Shown here one piece after another: positions 34,501 through 46,675 of a DNA stretch of 64,000 bases. The notes beneath the pieces are model-generated. The model made no database searches. It saw only the letters and a program-made list of their open reading frames with translations, and was not told the origin of the DNA. This stretch comes from Siphonodentalium dalli (Eukaryota; Mollusca; Scaphopoda; Gadilida; Siphonodentaliidae), in NCBI GenBank assembly GCA_032622095.1, contig CP136063.1, positions 88,885,980 to 88,949,979 on the forward strand, given 5' to 3'. Position 1 is the first letter of the stretch. Every line of letters begins with the position of its first letter. The position numbers and the translations under genes were made by a program.

Positions 34501-35560
34501 GGAAAACCACCCCACGCAGTTGAAATTTGGTAAAAGTAGGTCATCACGTACTTCAATACGTCTATGTACAAACCGAACATTATCGCTATTATAGCCCGTT
34601 TTTAGGGCTCCAGGACACTCCACACGCATAACCCACGAACATAGCAGGTATGTCATTGTGGTCAACACATCAGCCCTAATTACAATTTAACCCCACGCAT
34701 TTGGATTTCTAGTGCACGAGGTCAGCACGGGTCCCGACATATTCGTCGTGATTTCATATAGATTGGCATTTCTACCTAATTTCGAGGTACCAGGACACTC
34801 TACAGAGATATCCCTCCACATTAGTTGATGCATATGTGTAGAGAGTGTGACCGCTGGTATACAGTGGAAAACCACCCCACGCAGTTGAAATTTGGTAAAA
34901 AATGTCATCACGGACTTCAATACGTCTATGTACAAACCAAAAATTATCGCTTTTATGGCCCGTTTTTAGGGCTCAAGGACACTCCACACGCATAATCCAC
35001 GAACATAACAGGTATATCATTGTGGTCAACACATCAACCCTAATTACAATTTAACCCCACGTAGTCGGATTTCTAGAGCATGAGGTCAGCACGGGTCCCG
35101 ACATATTCGTCGTGATTTCATATAAATTTGCATTTCTACCTAATTTCGAGGTACCAGGACAATCTACAGAGATATCCCTCAACATTAGTTGATGCAAATG
35201 TGTAGACAGTGTGACCGCTGGTAGTGGAAAACCACCGCACGCAGTTGAAATTTGGGAAAAGTATAATAGGTAATCACGGACTTCAATACTTCAGTGTACG
35301 GACCGAACATTATCGCTATTATGGCCCGATTTTAGAGCTCCAGGTCACTCCACACGCATATCCCAAGAACATGGTTAGTCTTTAGTGGTTGTCACCACAT
35401 CAGTCCTAATTACAGTTTAACCCCGCGCAGCCTGATATCTAGAGCCGATGTCAGCACGGGTCCCGACATATTCGTCGTGGTTTAATATAAATTGTCATTT
35501 TTACCTAATTTCGAGGTGCCATGACTCTTTGGAGATGTCCGTCCACATTAGTGATTTCGC
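31572..35560 (-). repeat. 361-bp satellite array, left arm (~10-11 monomers)
   Basis: Landmarks such as GGTACCAGGACACTCTACAG and CCCGTTTTTAGGGCTCCAGG recur every 361 bp (360-363 with small indels) from about 31.57 to 34.99 kb. From about 34.95 kb to 35.9 kb the monomers decay progressively, suggesting older repeats at the inner edge. Apparent 84-85 codon frames in each monomer are by-products of the repeat. Confidence 0.9.
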
Positions 35561-36026
35561 ATCAATTGCCGTGTTTACCTAATTGCGAGGTACCGGGACT
35601 CGCTGTGGAGATGTACATGCGCCCTCAAATTTTGGTTATTAGTAGTGCGTTTCACATTACCTCTGATAATGGGAAACCACCTCACACAGTTACATGAAGT
35701 TTGGCAAAAGTATGTCATCATGGACCCTTGATATTTACACAACAAACTCATCTGATAACCAGCCGATAAATAAGTTATTCCAGTAGTAATCTCTATACTA
35801 TAGTGACCGTTACAAATGAACACACGCAGCTCAAGGACGATGTCAACACGAGCCAGGGCATAAATGTCGTGATTTCAAATAAATCGTCATTTGAGTCCAA
35901 TTTCAGGATGCTCAGCGTTATTTGGTAATGGAGTGAAGTATATTTTTAGAGATCGAAGAAGTTATCGACACAGCTGAGGATGTGAAGAATACGCCATGTC
36001 ACTAACTCGCGGCCATATTGGAACCA
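35561..36026. other. Inner edge of the left array, decayed
   Basis: Fragments such as CGTGATTTCAAATAAATCG and TACCTAATTGCGAGGTACC show very diverged satellite text to about 35.92 kb. No gene. Confidence 0.5.
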
Positions 36027-36181
36027 CAGGCTCGGTTCAGCGGTTATAGTGCTATACATGTCAAAGTTCTGGAGTAGCATTTCCGTATATGGAAACCGGA
36101 ATAATCCATAACTTCGTTATCTGATCTGGAAAGCTACTCCAAAACATTGACCTTTATCACTAAAACCACGAAACCTGAGCT
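36027..36181. mobile_element. Foldback MITE inside the element
   Basis: Arms of about 55 bp: GGTTATAGTGCTATACATGT and CTGGAGTAGCATTTCC on the left pair with GGAAAGCTACTCCA and TTTATCACTAAAACC on the right. Confidence 0.6.
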
Positions 36182-36416
36182 GGATAAATCTCGGAAATCA
36201 CGGATCGGAGCTGGATTAATCCAAAACGGCAGCGACTCAGTGATCTCGCTTATTGGGTCATCACAGAATCTGATACCGGTATGTATATCAGACATTTATA
36301 TCAGAGCGCATATGTCCCGCTTTTAGAGTTGATGACCACTAAAGATGTATAAATCGCTAGAAAATTCGCAAGATTGTCAAGATGTAGAAAAATTCAAATG
36401 GTTACGAGAATATAGT

Positions 36417-36603
36417 GGGGCTCGTTAGGTTCAATCGTAAAAGTGGGCATAAGTGTATTTTGAGTATGTTAGTACTATAGTACTATATCTTTGAGAATCG
36501 TTGATACAAATGGGCGTAAGTATATTTTCGACAGAGCAGGGCGTCATATTTGAGCGTCATGTTTGTGTATATTTTTGACTAACGATTGAACCTAACGAGC
36601 CCC
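36417..36603. mobile_element. 187-bp MITE with 22-bp inverted ends
   Basis: GGGGCTCGTTAGGTTCAATC at 36417 and its exact inverse ending at 36603 define the element. I see no convincing target duplication. It is nested in the foldback element's middle. Confidence 0.7.
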
Positions 36604-37071
36604 CTATCTTATGTTACGGGTGCGGGTGTACTCCATCGATGCCCCGTTTGTGCGGAGTTAGAAAAGACGGGAAAAGTCGCGTGCGGCGATCTGAATAAAC
36701 CGATTGTTTTCGTGGTACAATTGGAAAAAGTAGAATTGTACCACAAAACTGGAACGATATAGCCATGGTAACTCGGGCCACTGGCCAATCAGGACATGGC
36801 TTTTAAGCATAGTTAGGCAGGGTCGTAAATTACAATATAATATGTATGACACAGTGGCCATCACACTGATGTCCATTATAAATTTATCCCAAGCTGCCGG
36901 AATTCATTCGAACGAAGTCCACAAGAAGATCGATATTTATAAACGTCGATATTCCATATAGCCTACATTGACGCTTTGACATAAATTCATTGTGTTGCAC
37001 AATCTGTTTAGATGGTTTTCCATGTGCATTGTAGTATCTTATTAGAAGAAATCGACCCAACGATAGGAGGG
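36604..37071. other. No gene seen
   Basis: Short frames only; GGTACAATTGGAAAAAGTAG with CTACAATT-type partner (GAATTGTACCACAAAAC) makes a weak local hairpin near 36715-36745. Confidence 0.3.
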
Positions 37072-37640
37072 GCGGGTATTTTCGGGACACCGGGATCGAC
37101 CCTTTTTATTTTTCGGGAATTGGGATCGTCAGATTTAATTTTCCGGGAATCGGGAACAGAATTCCACCGGGACCCGGGAAAGGTTGAAATTATTTTCCGG
37201 GACCCGGGAAATTATCCCCAATTAATCGGGATTTCCATTTTTATTCACCACATGAATTTGCATACATCACCTGGACATTTAGGGAATACCTGGTTTGCAG
37301 TGGTGTAGATCAGTGTAAAGAGTGATCTGTTGATTCTGTTCAATGGATTTGCATATAGGTTCGCATTTTATGTCATGTAAAATGATGTAATTGACCAGAC
37401 AGTAGCCAACAAATCAAAATATAGCATAAAAATACAATATATGTAGGCTACATTGATCTACATTACTTGTGAATATTGTATGTTTTGTCGATACTCTATG
37501 TAATATTTTAATTCCTGGGAACTGGCTTTTTTTTACTGGGAACTGGGATTTGCTTTTAATTCCTGGGAGCTGGGAAATGGCATATTTTTTTCCTGGGAAC
37601 TGGGATTTGCTGATTTATTTCCTGGGAATCTGGGATTGGA
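37072..37640. repeat. Two blocks of CCGGGAA / CTGGGAACTGGGA minisatellite
   Basis: 37072-37235 holds about six units of TTTTCCGGGAATCGGGA type, and 37512-37640 about five units of TTCCTGGGAACTGGGATTTG, followed by a poly-C tract at 37640-37659. The resulting open frames are compositional. Confidence 0.6.
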
Positions 37641-37659
37641 CCCCCCCCCCCCCCCCCCC

Positions 37660-38416
37660 TCAAATAGGACTGTAATTTTTATATTTTATACGCATAAGAT
37701 GTCTGTCGCCACTAATCTGTCCCAATTATTGAGCTGAATGATACTCAGCAATAAATAAATTAGACCACTATAAATGGAATGTGTTCCGTCCGGATTCTTT
37801 ACAAATTTACATTTTAAGCCGATAATTATATTATAGGCCGTGAAGTTCTGTTGTGATGCCATATTAACATATACAGAGTATTCGTAGATAATTTGTTAAC
37901 ACAGTGCAAAAGTAACGGACACCATATCGAATGATCTGGTGGAAATATTCAGATTGAAACTTGGTATTATGTCCAAGTCATAATTTTAACATTCAATGAA
38001 ACATATAATGAAAACATTTTCACAACGTTCTTGTTTGGTTGCTGTCCTGACAGACCAGAATTCTACAGTTTACTTATTAAATACAGTAGAATAAGCGCGA
38101 AATTTTAATAACAAATAGTGCTTGGAAATCAGCGATGTTGTCAATTTGAAATAACTATGGTAATTGAAGTTATTAGCCATACTTTATATTTTTTATTGAG
38201 GGACACCGGGGATCACCACCTATATATACCATTAGCAATGGCATCTCTGTGGATTCTCTTGATACTTTTATATCAATGATATAATCAGTATAAATAATAA
38301 GGGGCAGATATAACAAAATGCTGCAAAAATTTAAAAAAAATGCAACATTTCAGATCCTTTCTTTAGTGATTGGATTCTCACATTCACTTAGAATCATAAT
38401 TATACCGGTACATTAA
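37660..38416. other. No transposase or other gene in the element's middle
   Basis: I looked here specifically for coding sequence belonging to the foldback element and found none; the DNA is AT-rich with many stops. Confidence 0.4.
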
Positions 38417-38665
38417 AGGTACTCAATCCGATAAAACTCCTCTCAACTACTATTTCAATGTCTTCGCGGGTCAAAAATATTTTATTCGAGTTGAGGAAGT
38501 CACCCATCAAAGCTCAGATTTGTTAGATATCGATTTTAGAAATATATTATTTTTCATTATCGGGAATACTATCTGGCCCAGAACTCAGTCAAAATTGCGT
38601 TAAAATTACCACTTGATTTTAGAGTAATCCATCCTTGTCTGTTTGAATAGATTTGGAGTACACAT
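38417..38665 (+). mobile_element. AGGTACTC-family fragment nested in the foldback element
   Basis: Starts TTAA|AGGTACTCAATCCGATAA and continues with CACCCATCAAAGCTC, TATCGATTTTAG and ACCACTTGATTTTAGAG, matching (inverted) 59877-60150. The opposite terminus is not visible. Confidence 0.6.
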
Positions 38666-39012
38666 CCAGAGCATATTACGGCAGTTATTAGTACTCATCT
38701 CGAGTTAATAAGAAATTTCCGTTAGACAGTGCCGTCCGCCTCCCCCAAGCCCACCCACCCTAAAAGTGATTTTTCCTATAGTGTTTTTGAAACGTGTCTC
38801 TTTGTGGTGTCATTCTTTTGGTATGATTTTTTACTAAATAACGGGTATATTAGAGTTACATTTCTTTGAATTTTACAATCGAAACATAGTATAAGATATT
38901 CGCATGCGATGCTGAGTCACGCGGGACACGGCAAACTAAATCGCGCGCAAATTGGCTTGCGATTTTTCAGCATCCCACCCCATTTGGCATGCGATAGCGT
39001 TTGTACTAGGTG
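38666..39012. other. No gene seen; inner boundary of the right arm
   Basis: Non-repetitive DNA that switches abruptly to the satellite at about 39013 (TGGTCCTGGAGCCC). Confidence 0.4.
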
Positions 39013-42000
39013 GTCCTGGAGCCCTAAAAACGGGCCATAATAGCGATAATGTTCGGTTTGTACATAGACGTATTGAAGTCCGTGATGACCTGTTTTTACC
39101 AAATTTCAACTGCGTGGGGCGGCTTTACACTACCAGCGGTCACACTGTCTACACATATGAATCAACTAATGTGGAGGGATATCTCTGTAGAGTGTCCTGG
39201 TACCTCGAAATTAGGTAGAAATGCCAATGTATATGAAATGACGACGAATATGTCGGGACCCGTGCTGACCTCGTGCTCTAGAAATCCAGCTGCGTGGGGT
39301 TAAATTGTAAATTGGGATGATGTGCTGACCACAATGACATGCCTGATATGTTCGTGGGTTATGCGTGTGTGGTGTCATGGAGCCCTAAAAACGGGCCATA
39401 ATAGCGATCATGTTCGGTTTGTACATAGACGTATTGAAGTCCGTGATGACCTGTTTTTACCAAATTTCAACTGCGTGGGGTGGTTTTCCACTACCAGCGG
39501 TCACACTCTCTACACATATGCATCAACTAATGTGGAGGGATATCTCTGTAGAGTGTCCTGGTACCTCGAAATTAGGTAGAAATGCCAATTTATATGAAAT
39601 CACGAAGAATATGTCGGGACCCGTGCTGACCTCGTGCTCTAGAAATCCAGCTGCGTGGGGTTAAATTGTAAATATGGCTGATGTGTTGACCACAATGACA
39701 TGCCTGTTATGTTCGCGGGTTATGCGTGTGTGGTGTCCTGGAGCCCTAAAAACGGGCCATAATAGCGATCACGTTCGGTTTGTACATAGACGTATTGAAG
39801 TCCGTGATGACCTGCTTTTGCCAAATTTCAACTGCGTGGGTGGTTTTCCACTACCAGCGGTCACACTCTCTACAAATATGAATCAACTAATGTGGAGGGA
39901 TATGTCTGTAGAGTGTCCTGGTACCTCGAAATTAGGTAGAAATGCCAATCTATATGAAATCACGACGAATATGTCCGGACCCGTGCTGACCTCCTGCTCT
40001 AGAAATCCAGCTGCGTGCGGTTAAATTGTAATTAGGGCTGATGTGTTGACCACAATGACATACCTGATATGTTCGTGGGTTATGCGTGTGTGGTGTCCTG
40101 GAGCCCTAAATACGGGCCATAATAGCGATAATGTTCGGTTTGTACATAGACGTATTGAAGTCCGTGATGACCTGTTTTTAAAAAATTTCAACTGCGTGGG
40201 GCGGCTTTACACTACCAGCGGTCGCACTGTCTACACATATGAATCAACTAATGTGGAGGGTTATCTCTGTAGAGTGTCCTTGTACCTCGAAATTAGGTAG
40301 AAATGCCAATTTATATGAAATGACGACGAATATGTCGGGACCCGTGCTGACCTCGTGCTCTAGAAATCCAGCTGCGTGGGGTTAAATTGTAAATAGGGAT
40401 GATGTGTTGACCACAATGACATGCCTGATATGTTCGTGGGTTATGCGTGTGTGGTGTCCTGGAGCCCTGAAAACGGGCCATAATAGCGATAATGTTCGGT
40501 TTGTACATAGACGTATTGAAGTCCGTGATGACCTGTTTTTACCAAATTTCAACTGCGTGGGGTGGTTTTCCACTACCAGTGGTCACACTCTCTACACATA
40601 TGCATCAACTAATGTGGAGGGATATCTCTGTAGAGTGTCCTGGTACCTCGAAATTAGGTAGAAATGCCAATTTATATTAAATCACGACGAATATGTCGGG
40701 ACCCGTGCTGACCTCGTGCTCTAGAAATCCAGCTGCGTGGGGTTAAATTGTAAATAGGGATGATGTGTTGACCACAATGACATGCCTGATATGTTCGTGG
40801 GTTATGCGTGTGTGGTGTCCTGGAGCCCTAAAAACGGGCCATAATAGCGATAATGTTCGGTTTGTACATAGACGTATTGAAGTCCGTGATGACCTGTTTT
40901 ACCATATTTCAACTGCGTGGGGCGGCTTTACACTACCAGATGTCACACTGTCTACACATATGAATCAACTAATGTGGAGGGTTATCTCTGTAGAGTGTCC
41001 TGGTACCTCGAAATTAGGTAGAAATGCCAATTTATATAAAATCACGACCAATATGTCGGGACCCGTGCTGACCTCGTGCTCTAGAAATCCAGCTGCGTGG
41101 GGTTAAATTGTAAATAGGGATGATGTGTTGACCACAATGACATGCCTGTTATGTTCGTGGGTTATGCGTGTGTGGTGTCCTGGAGCCCTAAAAACGGGCC
41201 ATACTAGCGATAATGTTCGGTTTGTACATAGACGTATTGAAGTCCGTGATGACCTGTTTTTACCAAATTTCAACTGCGTGGGGTGGTTTTCCACTACCAG
41301 CGGTCACACTCTCTACACATATGCATCAACTAATGTGGAGGGATATCTCTGTAGAGTGTCCTGGTACCTCGAAATTAGGTAGAAATGCCAATATATATGA
41401 AATCACGACGAATATGTCGGGACCCGTGCTGACCTCGTGCTCTAGAAATCCAGCTGCGTGGGGTTAAATTGTAAATAGGGATGATGTGTTGACCACAATG
41501 ACATGCCTGATATGTTCGTGGGTTATGCGTGTGTGGTGTCCTGGAGCCTAAAAACGGGCCATAATAGCGATAATGTTCGGTTTGTACATAGACGTATTGA
41601 AGTCCGTGATGACCTGTTTTTACCAAATTTCAACTGCGTGGGGCGGCTTTACACTACCAGATGTCACACTGTCTACACATATGAATCAACTAATGTGGAG
41701 GGTTATCTCTGTAGAGTGTCCTGGTACCTCGAAATTAGGTAGAAATGCCAATATATATGAAATCACGACGAATATGTCGGGACCCGTGCTGACCTCGTGC
41801 TCTAGAAATCCAGCTGCGTGGGGTTAAATTGTAAATAGGGATGATGTGTTGACCACAATGACATGCCTGATATGTTCGTGGGTTATGCGTGTGTGGTGTC
41901 CTGGAGCCCTAAAAACGGGCCATAATAGCGATAATGTTCGGTTTGTACATAGACGTATTGAAGTCCGTGATGACCTGTTTTTACCAAATTTCAACTGCGT

Positions 42001-45000
42001 GGGGCGGCTTTACACTACCAGATGTCACACTGTCTACACATATGAATCAACTAATGTGGAGGGTTATCTCTGTAGAGTGTCCTGGTACCTCGAAATTAGG
42101 TAGAAATGCCAATTTATATGAAATCACGACCAATATGTCGGGACCCGTGCTGACCTCGTGCTCTAGAAATCCAGCTGCGTGGGGTTAAATTGTAAATAGG
42201 GATGATGTGTTGACCACAATGACATACCTGGTATGTTCGTGGGTTATGCGTGTGTGGTGTCCTGGAGCCCTACAAACGGGCCATAATAGCGATAATGTTC
42301 GGTTTGTACATAGACGTATTGAAGTCCGTGATGACCTGTTTTTACCAAATTTCAACTGCGTGGGGCGGCTTTACACTACCAGCGGTCACACTGTCTACAC
42401 ATATGAATCAACTAATGTGGAGGGTTATCTCTGTAGAGTGTCCTGGTACCTCGAAATTAGGTAGAAATGCCAATTTATATGAAATCACGACGAATATGTC
42501 GGGACCCGTGCTGACCTCGTGCTCTAGAAATCCAGCTGCGTGGGGTTAAATTGTAAATAGGGATGATGTGTTGACCACAATGGCATGCCTGATATGTTCG
42601 TGGGTTATGCGTGTGTGGTGTCCTGGTGCCCTAAAAACGGGCCATAATAGCGATAATGTTCGGTTTGTACATAGACGTATTGAAGTCCGTGATGACCTGT
42701 TTTTACCAAATTTCAACTGCGTGGGGCGGCTTTACACTACCAGCGGTCACACTGTCTACACATATGAATCAACTAATGTGGAGGGTTATCTCTGTAGAGT
42801 GTCCTGGTACCTCGAAATTAGGTAGAAATGCCAATTTATATGAAATCACGACGAATATGTCGGGACCCGTGCTGACCTCGTGCTCTAGAAATCCAGCTGC
42901 GTGGGGTTAAATTGTAAATAGGGATGATGTGTTGACCACAATGACATGCCTGATATGTTCGTGGGTTATGCGTGTGTGGTGTCCTGGAGCCCTAAAAACG
43001 GGCCATAATAGCGATAATGTTCGGTTTGTACATAGACGTATTGAAGTCCGTGATGACCTGTTTTTACCAAATTTCAACTGCGTGGGGCGGCTTTACACTA
43101 CCAGCGGTCACACTGTCTACACATATGAATCAACTAATGTGGAGGGTTATCTCTGTAGAGTGTCCTGGTACCTCGAAATTAGGTAGAAATGCCAATTTAT
43201 ATGAAATCACGACGAATATGTCGGGACCCGTGCTGACCTCGTGCTCTAGAAATCCAGCTGCGTGGGGTTAAATTGTAAATAGGGATGATGTGTTGACCAC
43301 AATGACATGCCTGATATGTTCGTGGGTTATGCGTGTGTGGTGTCCTGGAGCCCTAAAAACGGGCCATAATAGCGATAATGTTCGGTTTGTACATAGACGT
43401 ATTGAAGTCGGTGATGACCTGTTTTTACCAAATTTCAACTTCGTGGGGCGGCTTTACACTACCAGCGGTCACACTCTATACACATATGAATCAACTAATG
43501 TGGAGGGTTATCTCTGTAGAGTGTCCTGGTACCTCGAAATTAGGTAGAAATGCCAATTTATATGAAATCACGACGAATATGTCGGGACCCGTGCTGACCT
43601 CGTGCTCTAGAAATCCAGCTGCGTGGGGTTAAATTGTAAATAGGGATGATGTGTTGACCACAATGACATGCCTGTTATGTTCGTGGGTTATGCGTGTGTG
43701 GTGTCCTGGGGCCCTAAAAACGGGCCATACTAGCGATAATGTTCGGTTTGTACATAGACGTATTGAAGTCCGTGATGACCTGTTTTTACCAAATTTCAAC
43801 TGCGTGGGGTGGTTTTCCACTACCAGCGGTCACACTCTCTACACATATGCATCAACTAATGTGGAGGGATATCTCTGTAGAGTGTCCTGGTACCTCGAAA
43901 TTAGGTAGAAATGCCAATTTATATGAAATCACGACGAATATGTCGGGACCCGTGCTGACCTCGTGCTCTAGAAATTCAGCTGCGTGGGGTTAAATTGTAA
44001 TTAGGGCTGATGTGTTGACCACAATGACATACCTGCTATATTCGTGGGTTATGCCTGTGTGGTGTCCTGGAGCCCTAAAAACGGGCCATAATAGCGATCA
44101 TGTTCGGTTTGTACATAGAAGTATTGCATTCCGTGATGACCTGCTTTTACCAAATTTCAACTGCGTGGGGCGGCTTTACACTACCAGCGGTCACACTGTC
44201 TACACATATGAATCAACTAATGTGGAGGGTTATCTCTGTAGAGTGTCCTGGTACCTCGAAATTAGGTAGAAATGCCAATTTATATGAAATCACGACGAAT
44301 ATGTCGGGACCCGTGCTGACCTCGTGCTCTAGAAATCCAGCTGCGTGGGGTTAAATTGTAAATAGGGATGATGTGTTGACCACAATGACATGCCTGATAT
44401 GTTCGTGGGTTATGCGTGTGTGGTGTCCTGGAGCCCTAAAAACGGGCCATAATAGCGATAATGTTCGGTTTGTACATAGACGTATTGAAGTCGGTGATGA
44501 CCTGTTTTTACCAAATTTCAACTTCGTGGGGCGGCTTTACACTACCAGCGGTCACACTCTATACACATATGAATCAACTAATGTGGAGGGTTATCTCTGT
44601 AGAGTGTCCTGGTACCTCGAAATTAGGTAGAAATGCCAATTTATATGAAATCACGACGAATATGTCGGGACCCGTGCTGACCTCGTGCTCTAGAAATCCA
44701 GCTGCGTGGGGTTAAATTGTAAATAGGGATGATGTGTTGACCACAATGACATGCCTGTTATGTTCGTGGGTTATGCGTGTGTGGTGTCCTGGGGCCCTAA
44801 AAACGGGCCATACTAGCGATAATGTTCGGTTTGTACATAGACGTATTGAAGTCCGTGATGACCTGTTTTTACCAAATTTCAACTGCGTGGGGTGGTTTTC
44901 CACTACCAGCGGTCACACTCTCTACACATATGCATCAACTAATGTGGAGGGATATCTCTGTAGAGTGTCCTGGTACCTCGAAATTAGGTAGAAATGCCAA

Positions 45001-45661
45001 TTTATATGAAATCACGACGAATATGTCGGGACCCGTGCTGACCTCGTGCTCTAGAAATTCAGCTGCGTGGGGTTAAATTGTAATTAGGGCTGATGTGTTG
45101 ACCACAATGACATACCTGCTATATTCGTGGGTTATGCCTGTGTGGTGTCCTGGAGCCCTAAAAACGGGCCATAATAGCGATCATGTTCGGTTTGTACATA
45201 GAAGTATTGCATTCCGTGATGACCTGCTTTTGCCAAATTTCAACTGCGTGGGTGGTTTTCCACTACCAGCGGTCACACTCTATACAAATATGCATCAACT
45301 AATGTGGAGGGATATCTCTGTAGAGTGTCCTGGTACCTCGAAATTAGGTAGAAATGCCAATTTATATGAAATCACGAAGAATATGTCGGGACCCGTGCTG
45401 ACCTCGTGCTCTAGAAATCCAGCTGCGTGGGGATAAATTGTAATTAGGGCTGATGTGTCGACCACAATGACATACCTGTTATGTTCGTGGGTTATGCGTG
45501 TGGGGTGTCTAGGAGCCCTAAAAACGGGCCATAATAGCGATAATGTTCGGGTTTGTACATAGACGTATTGAAGTCCGTGATGACCTGTTTTTACCAAATT
45601 TCAACTGCGTGGAGCGGTTTGCCACTACCAGAGGTCACACTGTCTACACATATGCATCAAC
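39013..45661 (+). repeat. 361-bp satellite array, right arm (~18 monomers)
   Basis: The same monomer as in 31572-35560, inverted, repeats every 361 bp. Two monomer types alternate irregularly: one with GGTGGTTTTCCACTACCAG and CTCTCTACA, the other with GGCGGCTTTACACTACCAG and CTGTCTACA. Both types occur in both arms. A three-monomer block is duplicated at a 1083-bp offset (about 43290-44160 and 44373-45243). The array is longer and fresher than the left one. Confidence 0.9.
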
Positions 45662-46106
45662 TAATTGTTCCCGGGATCAAAGTAGGCATATATACCAAAT
45701 TTGAGTGGGATCGGTCAAGGTCCAGAAACATGCCTAGATGAGCATATATGAGAGAGGTCAAGGTCAAGGACGCGATCGCATGTGAAATTTGACCCACCCG
45801 TATTGTTCCCGGGATCAAAGTATGCCTACATATTAAATTTTAGTCGGATCGGTCGAGGTCCAGAAACATGCCTATATGAGCATATATGAGCGAGGTCAAG
45901 GTCAAGGCTAATGTCGGGACTAGTGCTGAGCTCGTTCTGATAAGTCTGGGCTCTGTAGGGTGTTATTTTAATTACCACTGGTGCGCTGACCACAATGACA
46001 TATTTATGATGTCGGTGGGTATATACGATCTGATCGCGATTTACGATCGCGATCGCGGGGCGCGATCGCGGTACGCGGTTGGCTAACAGAATCGTACATC
46101 TCTATA
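45662..46106 (-). repeat. Right terminal inverted repeat of the foldback element
   Basis: Mirror of 31131-31571, including the two GATCCCGGGAACAAT subterminal repeats, the CGCGATCGCG cluster and the end CATCTCTATA. Near-identity of the two ends points to recent transposition or ongoing gene conversion. Confidence 0.85.
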
Positions 46107-46134
46107 TATATATAGCTATATATATATATATATG

Positions 46135-46675
46135 TCTCCTATATATTTTGAAGACCTCTGTCTGTCTGTATGTCTGTATGTATGTATGTCTGTATGTCAT
46201 TTATACAAATCTACGATTCTCGACCGATCGGGACGAAACTTGGTACGTGTGTGTAGTTTGACCAGGCGGTCGTCCTTGTCGTATTGGCGAGCCCGTGCGA
46301 CGCCCGTGCAGCGCATACGCAGACGAGATCTCGGAAACGGGTGGAGCTATCGACTTGAAATATTCTATGTGAATGTATCTTGCCCCGGATACGAATTTTA
46401 TCGGGTCGCCGAGCCCGTGCGACGCCAGCTTCGCGCATGCGCAGACCAGATCTCGGAAACGGGTGGAGCTATCGACTTGAAATTTGCTATGTGAATGTAT
46501 CTTGCCCAGGATACGAATTTTATCGGGTCGCCGAGCCCGTGCGACGCAAGCTTCGCGCATGCGCAGACCAGATCTCGGAAACGGGTGGAGCTATCGACTT
46601 GAAATTTGGTTTTTGAGCTATCGACTTGAAATTTGGTTTTTGAATAGCCCGGACAACGTCGGGCTCATCGGCTAG
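46135..46675 (+). mobile_element. Helitron-like family A, copy A2
   Basis: 541 bp from TCTCCTATATATTTTG to hairpin GCCCGGACAACGTCGGGC, 7 bases, CTAG. Contains the TCTG/TATG microsatellite, the GACCGATCGGGACGAAACTT module and three ~122-bp repeats; the first has a mutated NRF-1-type site (GCGCATACGC), the others GCGCATGCGC. Effectively identical to A3. Confidence 0.85.

Larger units (their letters stand above)
31131..46106. mobile_element. ~15-kb foldback element with satellite-filled inverted repeats
   Basis: The terminal ~440 bp (31131-31571) is matched in inverted orientation by 45662-46106; over the outer ~190 bp I count a single mismatch. Both ends start AGAGATGTACGATTCTG and then carry CGCGATCGCG clusters. 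Inward of each end lies a tandem array of the same 361-bp monomer, in opposite orientations. The middle (about 35560-39012) contains only small repeats and no recognisable transposase, so it is non-autonomous. The architecture resembles foldback families (Drosophila FB and Galileo, sea urchin TU), in which long inverted repeats contain tandem repeats. Superfamily cannot be assigned: the TA-repeat target hides any duplication. Confidence 0.8.

Noticed and set aside
31572-35560. CRISPR-like array because of regular spacing
   Set aside because: The repeat unit is 361 bp with no unique spacers; it is a eukaryotic satellite.
35900-39000. A transposase for the foldback element
   Set aside because: I read both strands of the middle region for DDE, RT or helicase signatures and saw none; only nested MITEs and GGGA-rich minisatellites.
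31819-45436. Dozens of 84-116 codon frames repeated in both satellite arms
   Set aside because: They follow the 361-bp period and come in two overlapping frames per monomer; similarity between them is the DNA repeat itself. Indels and single-base changes break them freely and none has a start context, splice sites or known domain.
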